Positions 1 through 8,335 of a stretch of 64,000 nt of DNA are shown one piece after another; within the stretch, counting starts at the first letter, position 1, and each line of letters begins with the position of its first letter. Under the pieces are notes generated by a model. The model had not been told where the DNA came from. It ran no database searches and saw only the letters and a list, made by a program, of their open reading frames with translations. The translations under genes and the position numbers were made by a program. The DNA comes from JANXVY01 sp040080145 (GTDB taxonomy: Bacteria > Pseudomonadota > Alphaproteobacteria > Rhizobiales > Hyphomicrobiaceae): NCBI GenBank assembly GCA_040080145.1, contig JBEBJA010000069.1, positions 1-64,000 on the forward strand, given 5' to 3'.

Positions 1-63
1 AAACAGATCGCCGATCTGCTGCCCTGGAACTGGAAAGCCGCGCAGGCTCAAACCACCGCCTGA
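1..63 (+). CDS. C-terminal tail of an IS66-type transposase (partial)
   Basis: Twenty codons are open from the window edge to a TGA and end in IADLLPWNWKAAQ. The LLPW motif is typical of the extreme C terminus of IS66-family TnpC transposases. Only the tail is visible, so it cannot be told whether the element is intact. It lies next to an integrase and tRNA-type remnants, which fits a mobile-DNA junction. The assignment rests on one short motif. Confidence 0.5.
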   Translation, partial: KQIADLLPWNWKAAQAQTTA

Positions 64-160
64 TCCATCCGCACCTGCGGCCTTGGCCGGATGCTTACGA
101 TCGTAGTATTGTTTTAAAGTTGTTCCGCGGCGGTCGCCGACAAATCGCACGTATTACTGA

Positions 161-218
161 TGGAGTCGCGGGGAATCGAACCCCGGACCTCGTCATTGCG
201 AACGACGCGCATTCCTAA
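161..218 (-). other. 3' fragment of a tRNA or tmRNA gene (likely att remnant)
   Basis: On the minus strand the sequence contains a perfect T arm (CGGGG, TTCGATT, CCCCG) followed by CGACTCC-A, an acceptor 3' strand with discriminator A. A short hairpin CGTC/GACG and TTAGGAATGCG precede it. No matching 5' acceptor strand (GGAGTCG or GGGGTCG) occurs within 100 bases upstream, so this is a 3' portion only. The discriminator A and the extra hairpin fit tRNA-Leu, and the acceptor would also fit tmRNA with a G3-U70 pair. I cannot separate the two. Its 5' side faces the integrase gene, 30 bases away, as expected for the distal attachment site of an integrated element. Confidence 0.5.
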
Positions 219-247
219 TCGCATGAAGCGGGCGCGCGGCCCCCTGT

Positions 248-1522
248 CTAACTATCTTCCCTGATCAATCCAACGACCCGCGCAACGTGAGCCGACCATG
301 CTTCCATCGCAGGCCTCATTTGCTTTTCTATGAAATCGAGCGATGGAGCTTCGTAATGTCGTGCGCCAACAGAGCGCCCAGCATGCCCCAGTGCAGCGTC
401 TAATACGTTTTCTGGATAGCCTCGATCCTTCAGCCACGTGCGACATGCGGCGCGGCCATCGTGAAGGTGGACGTCGGCGGCATTGGCGTTAATGCGGACG
501 CGAGCAATGGCACGGCTGACGCTGTGTGGATCAATATGCGGTAGTTTGGTTGCGCTCTGGTTAGCCGCAAAAAGGTATTCGGCATCTGGTCCGGCAAGCT
601 CCATGGCTCGCTCGATTAGTTCGATGGCTTCACCACTGAGCGGAACGATCTTTGGTTGACCGCTTTTGGTTCGGCCACGGACCACGCGCCCCCTAAGGGA
701 CGAATTTCCGGGGATGGTCCATCGTTTCGCCTTCAGGTCCAATTCTGCAATCCGTGCCCCTGCAACCTCGGTTCGCCGGCATCCAGTGATCCAAGTTAGC
801 CGCACGATCAGCGCAACGGGTTCGGCCGCATCGTGCTTTGAGTAGCGTTCGCGCTTCGCGCCAAGCGCATGCCACAACGCTTTGATTTCGTCATCGCTTA
901 TGCCGCGCGATCGTGGCGTCGACTTTGCTCGGGTTGGGAGCACTGCACAGACGTTCTGGCGCAACCCCTTTGCTCTGCGGGAGCGAATGCCCCATGTGAT
1001 GATCGCGCTCACGGCGGCTCTCGTGCGATCGGCCTGTACAACCGCGCCACGGGCTTCGATCTCATCAAAAACGTCGGCAAGTGCGTCGCCGTTGATTTCG
1101 ACGACAGGGCTGTCGCCTAAGGGTTTAAGGACGTCCCTCTTGATCGCAGCGAAATAAAGGGCCTTCGTCGATGTAGATGCTCCGTCGGCGGAATCCATGT
1201 ACGCTTCAACGAGCTGCCTGAAAGTCATTTCTGTGCGTCGAGCCCGGGCATCTGCAACGGGGTCAAATCCTTTGCATGCGCCAACAAGCGCCTCGGATGC
1301 CTTTTGCTTTGCATCAGCAAGAGGTAGCGCGTCGCGACGGCCAAGTTTCAGTCTGCTGTTGGCGTTGTTCGCGCGATAGCTGAAATAGTAAGTCGCGGTT
1401 CCGGTGGGCTGACAGAGAAGCGTAAGTCCAGCAACGCTCTTAATCCTGTATTCAGTAGGCTTCCCATCGATGGATTTTGCAGCCTTGACGGCTGCGGCGC
1501 TAAACGGCAATTCCCGAGACAT
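248..1522 (-). CDS. tyrosine-type site-specific integrase
   Basis: A 424-residue recombinase of the phage/island integrase family. The N-terminal third resembles the arm-DNA-binding DUF4102 domain (residues about 5-95), then comes a core-binding SAM-like region and the catalytic domain. Visible catalytic residues are Arg249 or Arg250 in TGCRRTEV, His354 and Arg357 in HDGRAACR, His380 in LGHAG and Tyr390 in ARHYEAP. The length and full residue set suggest an intact enzyme. The ATG at 1522 starts the conserved N terminus. The gene sits between two outward-facing tRNA-type 3' fragments, which fits integration into tRNA-type genes. It probably belongs to a genomic island whose other end is outside the window. 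Confidence 0.9.
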   Translation of the reverse strand: MSRELPFSAAAVKAAKSIDGKPTEYRIKSVAGLTLLCQPTGTATYYFSYRANNANSRLKLGRRDALPLADAKQKASEALVGACKGFDPVADARARRTEMTFRQLVEAYMDSADGASTSTKALYFAAIKRDVLKPLGDSPVVEINGDALADVFDEIEARGAVVQADRTRAAVSAIITWGIRSRRAKGLRQNVCAVLPTRAKSTPRSRGISDDEIKALWHALGAKRERYSKHDAAEPVALIVRLTWITGCRRTEVAGARIAELDLKAKRWTIPGNSSLRGRVVRGRTKSGQPKIVPLSGEAIELIERAMELAGPDAEYLFAANQSATKLPHIDPHSVSRAIARVRINANAADVHLHDGRAACRTWLKDRGYPENVLDAALGHAGRSVGARHYEAPSLDFIEKQMRPAMEAWSAHVARVVGLIREDS

Positions 1523-1717
1523 GGCGTACCCCTGTTGATGATGCTCGTCTTAGAAAATGCGAAACTCATGCGAAAGAAACCTTCGCATATATGATACATC
1601 ATGAGCAACATGAGTAGTTCGGATGGCTGGAAATTTTAAATTCAACACATTGAAAAGGTTCGCATTAATTCAAAGCAAGCGTATCATGTATGATCATGGC
1701 TGTCACCCCCATAATAT

Positions 1718-1764
1718 GTCTGGGGGACTAGGGGTCGCAGGTTCAAATCCTGTCGCTCCGACCA
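1718..1764 (+). other. 3' fragment of tRNA-Pro(GGG), attachment-site remnant
   Basis: The bases run from the anticodon loop (CTGGGGG, anticodon GGG) through the 3' anticodon-stem strand ACTAG, the T arm (GCAGG, TTCAAAT, CCTGT) and the acceptor 3' strand CGCTCCG to an encoded ACCA. The expected 5' anticodon-stem strand CTAGT and 5' acceptor CGGAGCG are absent upstream, so the tRNA is cut at the anticodon loop, a usual integrase crossover point. The 5' side faces the integrase, so the element that used this site lies to the left and host sequence resumes at 1765. Confidence 0.7.
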
Positions 1765-2091
1765 ATTCCAAAACCCCAATGAATACAGGCGAGTATGAGC
1801 GAAAATGGCTCTCGCCAGATACCTAACATTGTTGGTGCTGACTGGCCCGAATGCGGTGCCAGGCGTGCTCATGGAGCGTGCGCGCCGACGAAAGCAGCAG
1901 TGATGCTCCGCGATATCCACATCCTGCAAAGTGCAAGGCGGCTCCCGCGCCCCGTCCAAGTTCCACCCGCGCCGGTTTAATACCAATCCGCATCAGTACG
2001 CAGGAGGTCTGATTGTCATGTCGACTTTGCAGTCAGGCGCCCGCGTCGATCAACTTTGCCGGGGTAGTCGGTTGCCGGCCACAGCGGTACC
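1765..2091. other. non-coding stretch right of the tRNA-Pro remnant
   Basis: No convincing gene is visible in this 327-base stretch. Short open frames lack ribosome binding sites and protein-like composition. The only structured element is one copy of a 20-base repeat at 1980-1999, whose second copy lies at 3186-3205. Confidence 0.5.
1980..1999 (+). repeat. 20-base direct repeat, copy 1
   Basis: ATACCAATCCGCATCAGTAC recurs at 3186-3205 with one mismatch (T to C at the eighth base). The two copies, in the same orientation, bracket the two YeeE/YedE genes. They may be remnants of an insertion event or a dispersed genomic repeat. The sequence alone does not show which. Confidence 0.6.
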
Positions 2092-2514
2092 TTACGCCGC
2101 CGCCTGCCACGCCCGGAACGTGCGCGTTACGATCAAGCCCGCGACAAAGCCAGCAATAAACCAAAGCGGCGCAGCGTACCCGGTGGCCAGCATGGGAATG
2201 ACGCCGCCCGGGCAAAAACCCGTGATCCCCCAACCGATCCCGAAGAATGCCGACCCAGCCAGCAAGGGGGTATCAATTTTGTTGCTGGTTGGCAGCGCGA
2301 ACGAGGGCGCCAGGAACGGCTGACCGCGTGGAAGCACGAACCGGTAACCGATCATCGTCACGAGTAGAGCGCCGCCCATCACGAAGGCAAGGCTTGGATC
2401 CCAGTGGCCCGCGACGTCGAAGAAGTTGAGCACTTTGGCTGGATTGCCCATGCCCGAAATCAGAATGCCCAGACCGAAAATAGCGCCGAACAGACCTGCG
2501 AGAATAATCTGCAT
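2092..2514 (-). CDS. YeeE/YedE family transporter, C-terminal half (PmpB-like, DUF6691)
   Basis: A 140-residue integral membrane protein with about four hydrophobic segments and the family signature GFCPGG near residue 106, where the cysteine is thought to handle sulfur. It matches the small DUF6691 half of split YeeE/YedE proteins, which import thiosulfate or other sulfur species. Its stop-to-start spacing to the upstream partner gene is 3 bases, so the two halves are probably translated together and assemble as one transporter. The location next to the cbb and dsr clusters supports a sulfur-uptake role, but the substrate is inferred. Confidence 0.8.
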   Translation of the reverse strand: MQIILAGLFGAIFGLGILISGMGNPAKVLNFFDVAGHWDPSLAFVMGGALLVTMIGYRFVLPRGQPFLAPSFALPTSNKIDTPLLAGSAFFGIGWGITGFCPGGVIPMLATGYAAPLWFIAGFVAGLIVTRTFRAWQAAA

Positions 2515-2517
2515 TTC

Positions 2518-2946
2518 TCAACCTCCAAACACGTGACGGGTAACGAACACGGTGAGCGCCGTCGAGGCCATGAACGTCAACGTCGCTGCAAGCGAGCGGG
2601 GTGAAAAGCGAGCCAAACCACACACGCCGTGACCGCTCGTGCAGCCTGATCCGTATGACACGCCAATCCCGACAATCACGCCTCCCAGAACGAGGATCGC
2701 GGCGGATGCAGAGGATTGAAATCCAATAGGTGTGCTGGAGATCGCCCGGTAAACCAAGGGCGCTGCAATCATGCCGCCAAGGAAGGCAACTCGCCATCCC
2801 CAATCTTTTGCCATGCCCGGCGGAAGCAGACCGCCGAGGATGCCAGTTGCGCCGGCAATCCGGCCGTGTACCGCCATTAACAGCACAGAGGCAAGGCCGA
2901 TCAGCGACCCTCCAAGAAGTGATTGATATGGAGTGAAGTCCGTCAT
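2518..2946 (-). CDS. YeeE/YedE family transporter, N-terminal half (PmpA-like)
   Basis: A 142-residue membrane protein with a long first helix, two or three further helices and the conserved SGCTSGHGVCG loop near residue 100, typical of YeeE/YedE sulfur transporters. It is the partner of the downstream 140-residue half, and together they reconstitute one full YeeE-type pore. No shared sulfur-cluster palindrome was seen upstream, unlike the TsuA-type gene at 41828-42931. The two-gene unit is bracketed by a pair of 20-base repeats, so it may have moved as a cassette. Confidence 0.8.
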   Translation of the reverse strand: MTDFTPYQSLLGGSLIGLASVLLMAVHGRIAGATGILGGLLPPGMAKDWGWRVAFLGGMIAAPLVYRAISSTPIGFQSSASAAILVLGGVIVGIGVSYGSGCTSGHGVCGLARFSPRSLAATLTFMASTALTVFVTRHVFGG

Positions 2947-3251
2947 TTCCTAATCTCCAGCCTTGCTTGTCACAGCGAGAATCCCAACACGATAGCTAAA
3001 CAGATCGCGCCACAGATCATCATGTTGAGTAACCGCATGGAAACCTGGCGATGGGCGCTTTAGCCTTGAGCCCGAGCGCATTGCAGAGCAGATCCTCCGG
3101 CAGAAGAAAAGCCCTTGTCATCCAATCGTTCGGGTCTTTACGCCGCAGGAGGTGGGTCGAACGACTGTAGTCAGCACGAACCGTTATACCAACCCGCATC
3201 AGTACTGATGGGTCGTCGCGGCGTGTCAGTCTGAAGCGGTCCTGCGTCCAC
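2947..3251. other. non-coding gap between pmpA-like gene and cbbR
   Basis: About 305 bases without a convincing gene. An 83-codon minus-strand frame at 3020-3271 overlaps the end of cbbR and has no family resemblance, so it is not called. The second copy of the 20-base repeat lies here at 3186-3205. Confidence 0.5.
3186..3205 (+). repeat. 20-base direct repeat, copy 2
   Basis: ATACCAACCCGCATCAGTAC matches the copy at 1980-1999 with one difference. This copy is followed by ACTGATGG, so the trailing bases form a short palindrome (ATCAGTACTGAT) that the first copy lacks. Confidence 0.6.
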
Positions 3252-4202
3252 TTAGCGTTCGTGCCCGTCACGTCGCTTCTGGCGTCGTCCAGGGGGATTG
3301 GTTGGTAAAAAACGCAGGCCGTCCCCCAGGAAGAATCCCCAGAGTGCCAATGAAGGCGGCATCAGATGTTTGTTGGCATGGCGCACCACAAACCACTGGC
3401 GCATCAACGGCGTGCCGACAACATCAAGGGTTACGAGCCGGTTGGCCTCCAATTCAGCAGAGATCGTGTGCGCCGATATGACGGCAATGCCAAGTCCTGC
3501 CATGACAGCCTGCTTGATCGTCTCGTTCGATGAAATCTCCATCGTCTTGCGCGGGCGCATGTCGCTGCCGGCGAAAAAATGATCCATCGCCACGCGCGTC
3601 CCTGATCCGGCCTCGCGAACCAGCATCGTCTCATCAACCAGCTCTTCGATCTGGATTTTCCGCTTGTTGCAAAGGCGATGAAGTGGCGCAGCGATGATGA
3701 CGAGCGGATGATCGCACAGGACCTCGCTCGCTAGCGGTATCGTCTCCGGCGGCCGCCCCATGACCGCAAAATCAACATCCATCGCAGCAAGCGACGCAAT
3801 GAGTTCGGCCCGGTTGCTGACGAACAAGCGCAGTTCGATATCTGGATGCGCCTGCTTAAAGGCACCAAGGATAGACGGCACAAAATACTTGGCGGTACTG
3901 ACGACCCCGATCGCAACCCGGCCGCTTCGCAAACCGCGCAACTCATCGACCGCCTCGACCAGTCCGGCAATGCGGCTCTCGACGTCCCTTGAGCATTCAC
4001 GAAGCAGTTCGCCTGCGGCGGTGAGCCGCAAACCACGGCGATCACGTTCGAACAGTACCATTCCAACAGTGGTCTCAAGCTGCTGCAGTTGAAGCGTGAT
4101 CGCTGGCGGTGTGACGTTCAATGCTCTGGCAGCGCTGGCAATTTTACCAGTCGCCGCAATCGCCTCGACCATCCGCAAGTGCTTGAGCGTCAAATTTCGC
4201 AT
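3252..4202 (-). CDS. cbbR: LysR-type regulator CbbR
   Basis: A 316-residue LysR-family activator divergent from the Calvin-cycle operon, the standard position of CbbR. The winged HTH is at residues 1-62 (LTLKHLRMVEAIAATG through TLQLQQLE). The effector-binding domain follows, starting with SGRVAIGVVSTAKYF. The start at 4202 was chosen because MRNLTLKHLR is the conserved LysR N terminus. An upstream in-frame ATG at 4334 would add 44 residues running back over the intergenic operator. Known family members sense Calvin-cycle intermediates or NADPH and activate cbb promoters. Which effector acts here cannot be read from sequence. Confidence 0.93.
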   Translation of the reverse strand: MRNLTLKHLRMVEAIAATGKIASAARALNVTPPAITLQLQQLETTVGMVLFERDRRGLRLTAAGELLRECSRDVESRIAGLVEAVDELRGLRSGRVAIGVVSTAKYFVPSILGAFKQAHPDIELRLFVSNRAELIASLAAMDVDFAVMGRPPETIPLASEVLCDHPLVIIAAPLHRLCNKRKIQIEELVDETMLVREAGSGTRVAMDHFFAGSDMRPRKTMEISSNETIKQAVMAGLGIAVISAHTISAELEANRLVTLDVVGTPLMRQWFVVRHANKHLMPPSLALWGFFLGDGLRFLPTNPPGRRQKRRDGHER

Positions 4203-4346
4203 GAGGCAATACTTAGTAAAACTTTGCTCGTGGCACAGAATGTTTAAATTTGAATATTCAAATATATGAGCCATCGTCAACTGGAAACGACAAGCCGCAG
4301 TGAGCTCACAGGGCCCCAAGCGGAGGTGCGTCACGGGAGGCGAACA
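4203..4346. promoter_or_regulatory. cbbR/cbbF divergent control region
   Basis: The 144-base AT-rich gap between the divergent cbbR and cbbF genes must carry both promoters and the CbbR binding sites. A 16-base perfect palindrome is embedded at 4248-4263. The ribosome binding site of cbbF, GGGAGG, is at 4335-4340. I did not assign exact CbbR boxes or -35/-10 elements. Confidence 0.6.
4248..4263. promoter_or_regulatory. palindromic operator candidate, copy A
   Basis: ATTTGAATATTCAAAT is a perfect 16-base inverted repeat with a GAATATTC core. Related AT-rich palindromes occur upstream of several sulfur-oxidation genes in this window (17583, 35068, 43066). It could be a CbbR half-site arrangement, but the recurrence at non-cbb promoters argues for a shared regulator, perhaps the ArsR-type repressor at 40748-41149. 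Confidence 0.5.
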
Positions 4347-5387
4347 ATGCCACAGCCGAAGACACTCGACCTCGATCTTCTTGAATGGGCTGCAAACGAC
4401 CCGCAGAAGACAGCGACGGCCCAGGCGCTTATCGCGATCTGTCAGGGTGCGATCGAGATCGCTCGGCTCATCTCCATGGGGCGGCTCGCTGGAAACCTGG
4501 GAGCCGCGCGCGGTGGAAATACACAGGGCGACGTGCAGAAGGAGCTCGATGTCCGCTCCAACGATATTCTGATCGAAGCCTTGCGTGGCACACCAGTGGC
4601 AGCGCTCGCATCAGAAGAACTCGAAAAGCCCCTGATCTTTGATGATCGACTCCCAGTCGTTGTCGCGCTCGACCCCCTTGATGGCTCGTCCAACATTGAT
4701 ACCAATGTTTCGATTGGTACGATCTTTTCTATTCTCCCGGTATTGCAAGGTCAGCCAATTCAAGCCGCCTTCTTGCAGCCAGGATCGGCGCAGTGTGCCG
4801 CCGGATATGTGATCTACGGACCCCATACCGCAATCGCATTCACGACCGGCAACGGCACCCAAATCTATACCCTGGATCGCGAAAAAGGTTCCTTTATAAA
4901 GTCACATCCTCCTGTATCCATACCCGCCAGCGCCAACGAGTACGCAATAAACGCGTCTAACTATCGCCACTGGAGCGATAGCATTCGCAGTTACATTGAC
5001 GACTGTATCGGCGGTAAGGACGGACGTCGCGGCCAAGACGCAAATATGCGCTGGATTGGATCGCTCGTTGCTGATTGTCACCGCATTCTCGTTCGCGGCG
5101 GCGTCTTCTTATATCCCAGAGACCAACGCAAAACCTACGAAAATGGCCGGTTGCGGTTGACCTATGAAGCCAATCCAATTGCATTCCTGATCGAGCAATC
5201 AGGCGGCAAGGCAACTGACGGATTTCGTCGCATTATGGATATCGAGCCTGAAACGATCCATCAGCGAACGCCTTTGATATTCGGCTCAGCCAGCGAAGTG
5301 GATCGAATATGCGCCTTCAAGCTGGATCCTAGTCCTGAATCTGACATCTCTCCGCTCTTCGCCAATCGCGGACTTCTGCGCTCGTAG
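4347..5387 (+). CDS. cbbF: fructose-1,6-bisphosphatase class I
   Basis: Hydrolyses fructose 1,6-bisphosphate in the regeneration phase of the Calvin cycle. The 346-residue length fits class I enzymes. The metal and substrate motif DPLDGSSNID is at residues 109-118 and the phosphate-binding R-Y and K residues lie in the C-terminal half (GRLRLTYEANPIAF). The start at 4347 follows GGGAGG by 6 bases. An in-frame ATG at 4266 lacks such a site and would lie next to the operator palindrome. It is the first gene of the cbb operon, 21 bases before cbbP. Confidence 0.95.
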   Translation: MPQPKTLDLDLLEWAANDPQKTATAQALIAICQGAIEIARLISMGRLAGNLGAARGGNTQGDVQKELDVRSNDILIEALRGTPVAALASEELEKPLIFDDRLPVVVALDPLDGSSNIDTNVSIGTIFSILPVLQGQPIQAAFLQPGSAQCAAGYVIYGPHTAIAFTTGNGTQIYTLDREKGSFIKSHPPVSIPASANEYAINASNYRHWSDSIRSYIDDCIGGKDGRRGQDANMRWIGSLVADCHRILVRGGVFLYPRDQRKTYENGRLRLTYEANPIAFLIEQSGGKATDGFRRIMDIEPETIHQRTPLIFGSASEVDRICAFKLDPSPESDISPLFANRGLLRS

Positions 5388-5408
5388 TCACCCTCAGCGA
5401 GATCCATT

Positions 5409-6302
5409 GTGTCGCAAAAACACCCCATCATCTCCGTCATTGGATCCTCAGGTGCTGGCACCTCGACGGTCAAACATACGTTCGATCAGATCTTCCGCAG
5501 GGAGGGCATTGAAGCTGTCGCCATCGAAGGAGACGCCTTCCATCGCTTCGACCGCGTCAACATGAAGGAAGAAATGAAACGGCGTCAGGCGGCTGGCGAC
5601 CAGAACTTCAGCCACTTCTCCATCGAAGCCAATCTACTGGACGAACTCGAAGCGCAGTTTAAGTCCTACGCTGCAACCGGTGCATGCAAGGCTCGCTACT
5701 ATGTCCACAGCGAGGATGAAGCCAAGACCCTAGGTGTACCGCCTGGAAACTTCACATCCTGGCGCGATATCGGCGCAAAATCAGACTTGCTGTTTTATGA
5801 AGGTCTTCACGGCGCAGTTAAAGCCGGAGGCATAAACATTGCAGATAGCGCCGATCTGAAAATTGGCGTTGTTCCAGTCATAAACCTGGAATGGATTCAA
5901 AAAATCCATCGGGATCGCGCTTCCCGCGGCTACTCGACCGAAGCCGTTACCGACACGATACTTCGGCGTATGCACTCATATGTGAATGTGATTTGCCCGC
6001 AATTCACTGAAACCGACATCAACTTCCAGCGTGTCCCCATCGTTGATACGTCGAATCCATTCATCGCGCGCTGGATTCCAACGGCTGGTGAATCTCTCGT
6101 TGTTATTAGATTTAAAAGCCCGCAGGGTATCGATTTTCCCTATCTGATTTCAATGCTCGACGGCAGCTGGATGAGCCGCGCCAATTCGATTGTCATTCCT
6201 GGAGATAAGACGGACCTCGCGATGCAGCTCATTCTGACGCCTATGATTAAGCGCATAGTCGAGCGCAGCCGCCGGTCCAAATCACACGGAGCAGCCCAAT
6301 GA
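5409..6302 (+). CDS. cbbP: phosphoribulokinase
   Basis: Makes ribulose 1,5-bisphosphate from ribulose 5-phosphate and ATP, a Calvin-cycle-specific step. The 297-residue protein has the P-loop GSSGAGTST at residues 12-20 and matches the proteobacterial (octameric) PRK type in length. Translation starts at a GTG (5409), because no ATG lies near the conserved N terminus SQKHPIISVIG. The stop overlaps the cbbT start in an ATGA, so the two are translationally coupled. Confidence 0.95.
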   Translation: MSQKHPIISVIGSSGAGTSTVKHTFDQIFRREGIEAVAIEGDAFHRFDRVNMKEEMKRRQAAGDQNFSHFSIEANLLDELEAQFKSYAATGACKARYYVHSEDEAKTLGVPPGNFTSWRDIGAKSDLLFYEGLHGAVKAGGINIADSADLKIGVVPVINLEWIQKIHRDRASRGYSTEAVTDTILRRMHSYVNVICPQFTETDINFQRVPIVDTSNPFIARWIPTAGESLVVIRFKSPQGIDFPYLISMLDGSWMSRANSIVIPGDKTDLAMQLILTPMIKRIVERSRRSKSHGAAQ

Positions 6303-8335
6303 CGAGCGTAGATCTGTTCAGGACCAACGCGGTCCATTCCGTAATCCCGCATTCACAAATGGCCAACGCCATTCGCGCCCTTGCCATGGACGCGGTCGAG
6401 AAGGCAAAGTCCGGCCACCCCGGCATGCCGATGGGCATGGCCGATGTCGCGACCGTACTGTTTCGCGATTTTATGAAGTTCGATGCGTCCGACCCTGGCT
6501 GGCCCGACCGCGACCGGTTCATCCTGTCCGCAGGTCATGGCTCGATGCTGCTATACGCCCTCCTCTACCTGACCGGCTATGACGGCGTCACGATCGACGA
6601 GATCAAGCGGTTCCGGCAACTCGGCGCCAAGACGGCCGGTCATCCCGAATTTGGGCATTGCCCCGGCGTCGAAACGACGACAGGTCCGCTCGGTCAAGGC
6701 ATCGCGACCGCAGTGGGAATGGCCCTTGCCGAGCGCATGACGCAAGCAAAGTTCGGCACCACCGTCACTGACCACTACACCTACGTGATTGCCGGCGACG
6801 GTTGCCTCATGGAAGGCCTCAGCCACGAGGCGATTGACCTTGCCGGCCACCTGAACCTGAGCCGGTTGATCGTCCTGTGGGACGACAATTCCATCTCAAT
6901 CGACGGCCCAACTTCGCTTTCAACCTCGACCGACCAGCTCAAGCGGTTCGCCGCAGCCAACTGGGATGTTCGCCGCGTCGACGGTCACGATCCCTTGGCC
7001 ATCAAGGCCGCCATTGCGGAAGCCAAAGGTTCGGCGCGCCCCTCGCTCATCGCCTGCAAGACGGTGATCGGCTACGGCGCTCCAACCAAGCAGGGCACTG
7101 AAGGCGTTCATGGCGCACCTCTGGGTGCCGCAGAAATCACGGCTGCGCGCGAACGTCTTGGCTGGCCCCATGCACCCTTTGAGATCCCTTCAGATATTCT
7201 CGCGGCATGGCGCAAGATTGGTCAGCAGGGCCAGACCGCTCACGCAGCATGGCGCAAGTCTCTCGACGCACAACCAGCAGCACTCCAGGACGCCTATTCT
7301 GCAGCTTTGTCAGGCAGCCTGACCAATGCGACCGCGACGGCCCTGTCGCAATTAAGAGCGGAGTGGCTTGCGCAAAAGCCCATGCTGGCGACCCGCCAAG
7401 CGTCCAAGGCCGTGATCGAAGCGATTGCCCCTCACCAGCCCAACTTGATCGGCGGATCGGCCGACCTCACTCATTCAAACCTCACGCATGCCAAGGTCCA
7501 AAAGCCGGTTACGGCTGACAGCTTTGCGGGCACCTATATTCACTACGGCATCCGCGAGCACGGCATGGCGGCGGCCATGAACGGCTTGGCGCTTCATGGC
7601 GGATTTATCCCTTATGGCGGCACGTTCCTCGTATTCGCCGACTACTGCCGCCCGTCGATCCGCATGTCGGCGCTTATGAACCAGCGGGTCATCTATGTGA
7701 TGACTCACGACTCCATCGGCCTTGGCGAAGACGGGCCAACGCATCAGCCCGTCGAGCATCTTGCAAGTCTCAGGGCTATGCCAAACGTCCTCGTGTTCCG
7801 CCCAGCGGATGCAGTAGAGACGGCCGCAGCGTGGGAGATGGCACTCACACAAAGCTCGCGGCCGTCTGTGCTGTGTCTGACGAGGCAGGCTTTGCCTGTG
7901 GTCGTGCCGCAGGCCATGACGGAAAACCCCGTCGCTAAAGGTGCCTATGTTATCAAGCCTGCAACGGGCGAGCGGCAAGTCACCCTGATCGCGACGGGGT
8001 CTGAGGTCTCCTTGGCGGTAGCCGCTGCCGGGGAGCTTGAAAAGTCGGGTGTAGCGGCAGCAGTCGTATCCATGCCGTGCTGGGAATTGTTCGAGGAACA
8101 GCCGCGCGCCTACCGCGACGCGGTCCTTGGAACCGCACCACGCATTGCCATTGAAGCAGCTGGCCGCCTGGGTTGGGATCGCTGGCTTGGCAGCGATGGC
8201 GAATTCATCGGAATGAACGGCTTTGGCGCGTCCGCTCCGATCGACGATCTCTACCAGCACTTCGGCATTACGGTCGCCGCCGTCACCGGCGCGGCAATGA
8301 ACGCAATCAAAAAAGGCACCGCCAATGCCTCATGA
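6299..8335 (+). CDS. cbbT: transketolase
   Basis: A 678-residue thiamine-diphosphate enzyme moving two-carbon units between sugar phosphates in the Calvin cycle. Its N terminus MANAIRALAMDAVEKAKSGH, the TPP motif starting GDG at residues 166-168 and the second-domain GIREHGM motif are all present, and the length is typical. It overlaps cbbP by 4 bases and its end overlaps the next gene (pgk) by 11 bases, so it lies inside one tightly packed operon. Confidence 0.96.
   Translation: MTSVDLFRTNAVHSVIPHSQMANAIRALAMDAVEKAKSGHPGMPMGMADVATVLFRDFMKFDASDPGWPDRDRFILSAGHGSMLLYALLYLTGYDGVTIDEIKRFRQLGAKTAGHPEFGHCPGVETTTGPLGQGIATAVGMALAERMTQAKFGTTVTDHYTYVIAGDGCLMEGLSHEAIDLAGHLNLSRLIVLWDDNSISIDGPTSLSTSTDQLKRFAAANWDVRRVDGHDPLAIKAAIAEAKGSARPSLIACKTVIGYGAPTKQGTEGVHGAPLGAAEITAARERLGWPHAPFEIPSDILAAWRKIGQQGQTAHAAWRKSLDAQPAALQDAYSAALSGSLTNATATALSQLRAEWLAQKPMLATRQASKAVIEAIAPHQPNLIGGSADLTHSNLTHAKVQKPVTADSFAGTYIHYGIREHGMAAAMNGLALHGGFIPYGGTFLVFADYCRPSIRMSALMNQRVIYVMTHDSIGLGEDGPTHQPVEHLASLRAMPNVLVFRPADAVETAAAWEMALTQSSRPSVLCLTRQALPVVVPQAMTENPVAKGAYVIKPATGERQVTLIATGSEVSLAVAAAGELEKSGVAAAVVSMPCWELFEEQPRAYRDAVLGTAPRIAIEAAGRLGWDRWLGSDGEFIGMNGFGASAPIDDLYQHFGITVAAVTGAAMNAIKKGTANAS

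Noticed and set aside
1684..1986. Minus-strand frame with the SERQDLNLRPLVPQ peptide
   Set aside because: This peptide is the usual reverse-strand reading of a tRNA 3' end. The frame overlaps the tRNA-Pro fragment and has no other protein feature.
3020..3271. 83-codon minus-strand frame before cbbR
   Set aside because: It overlaps the cbbR 3' end, contains the dispersed repeat and has no recognisable family features.
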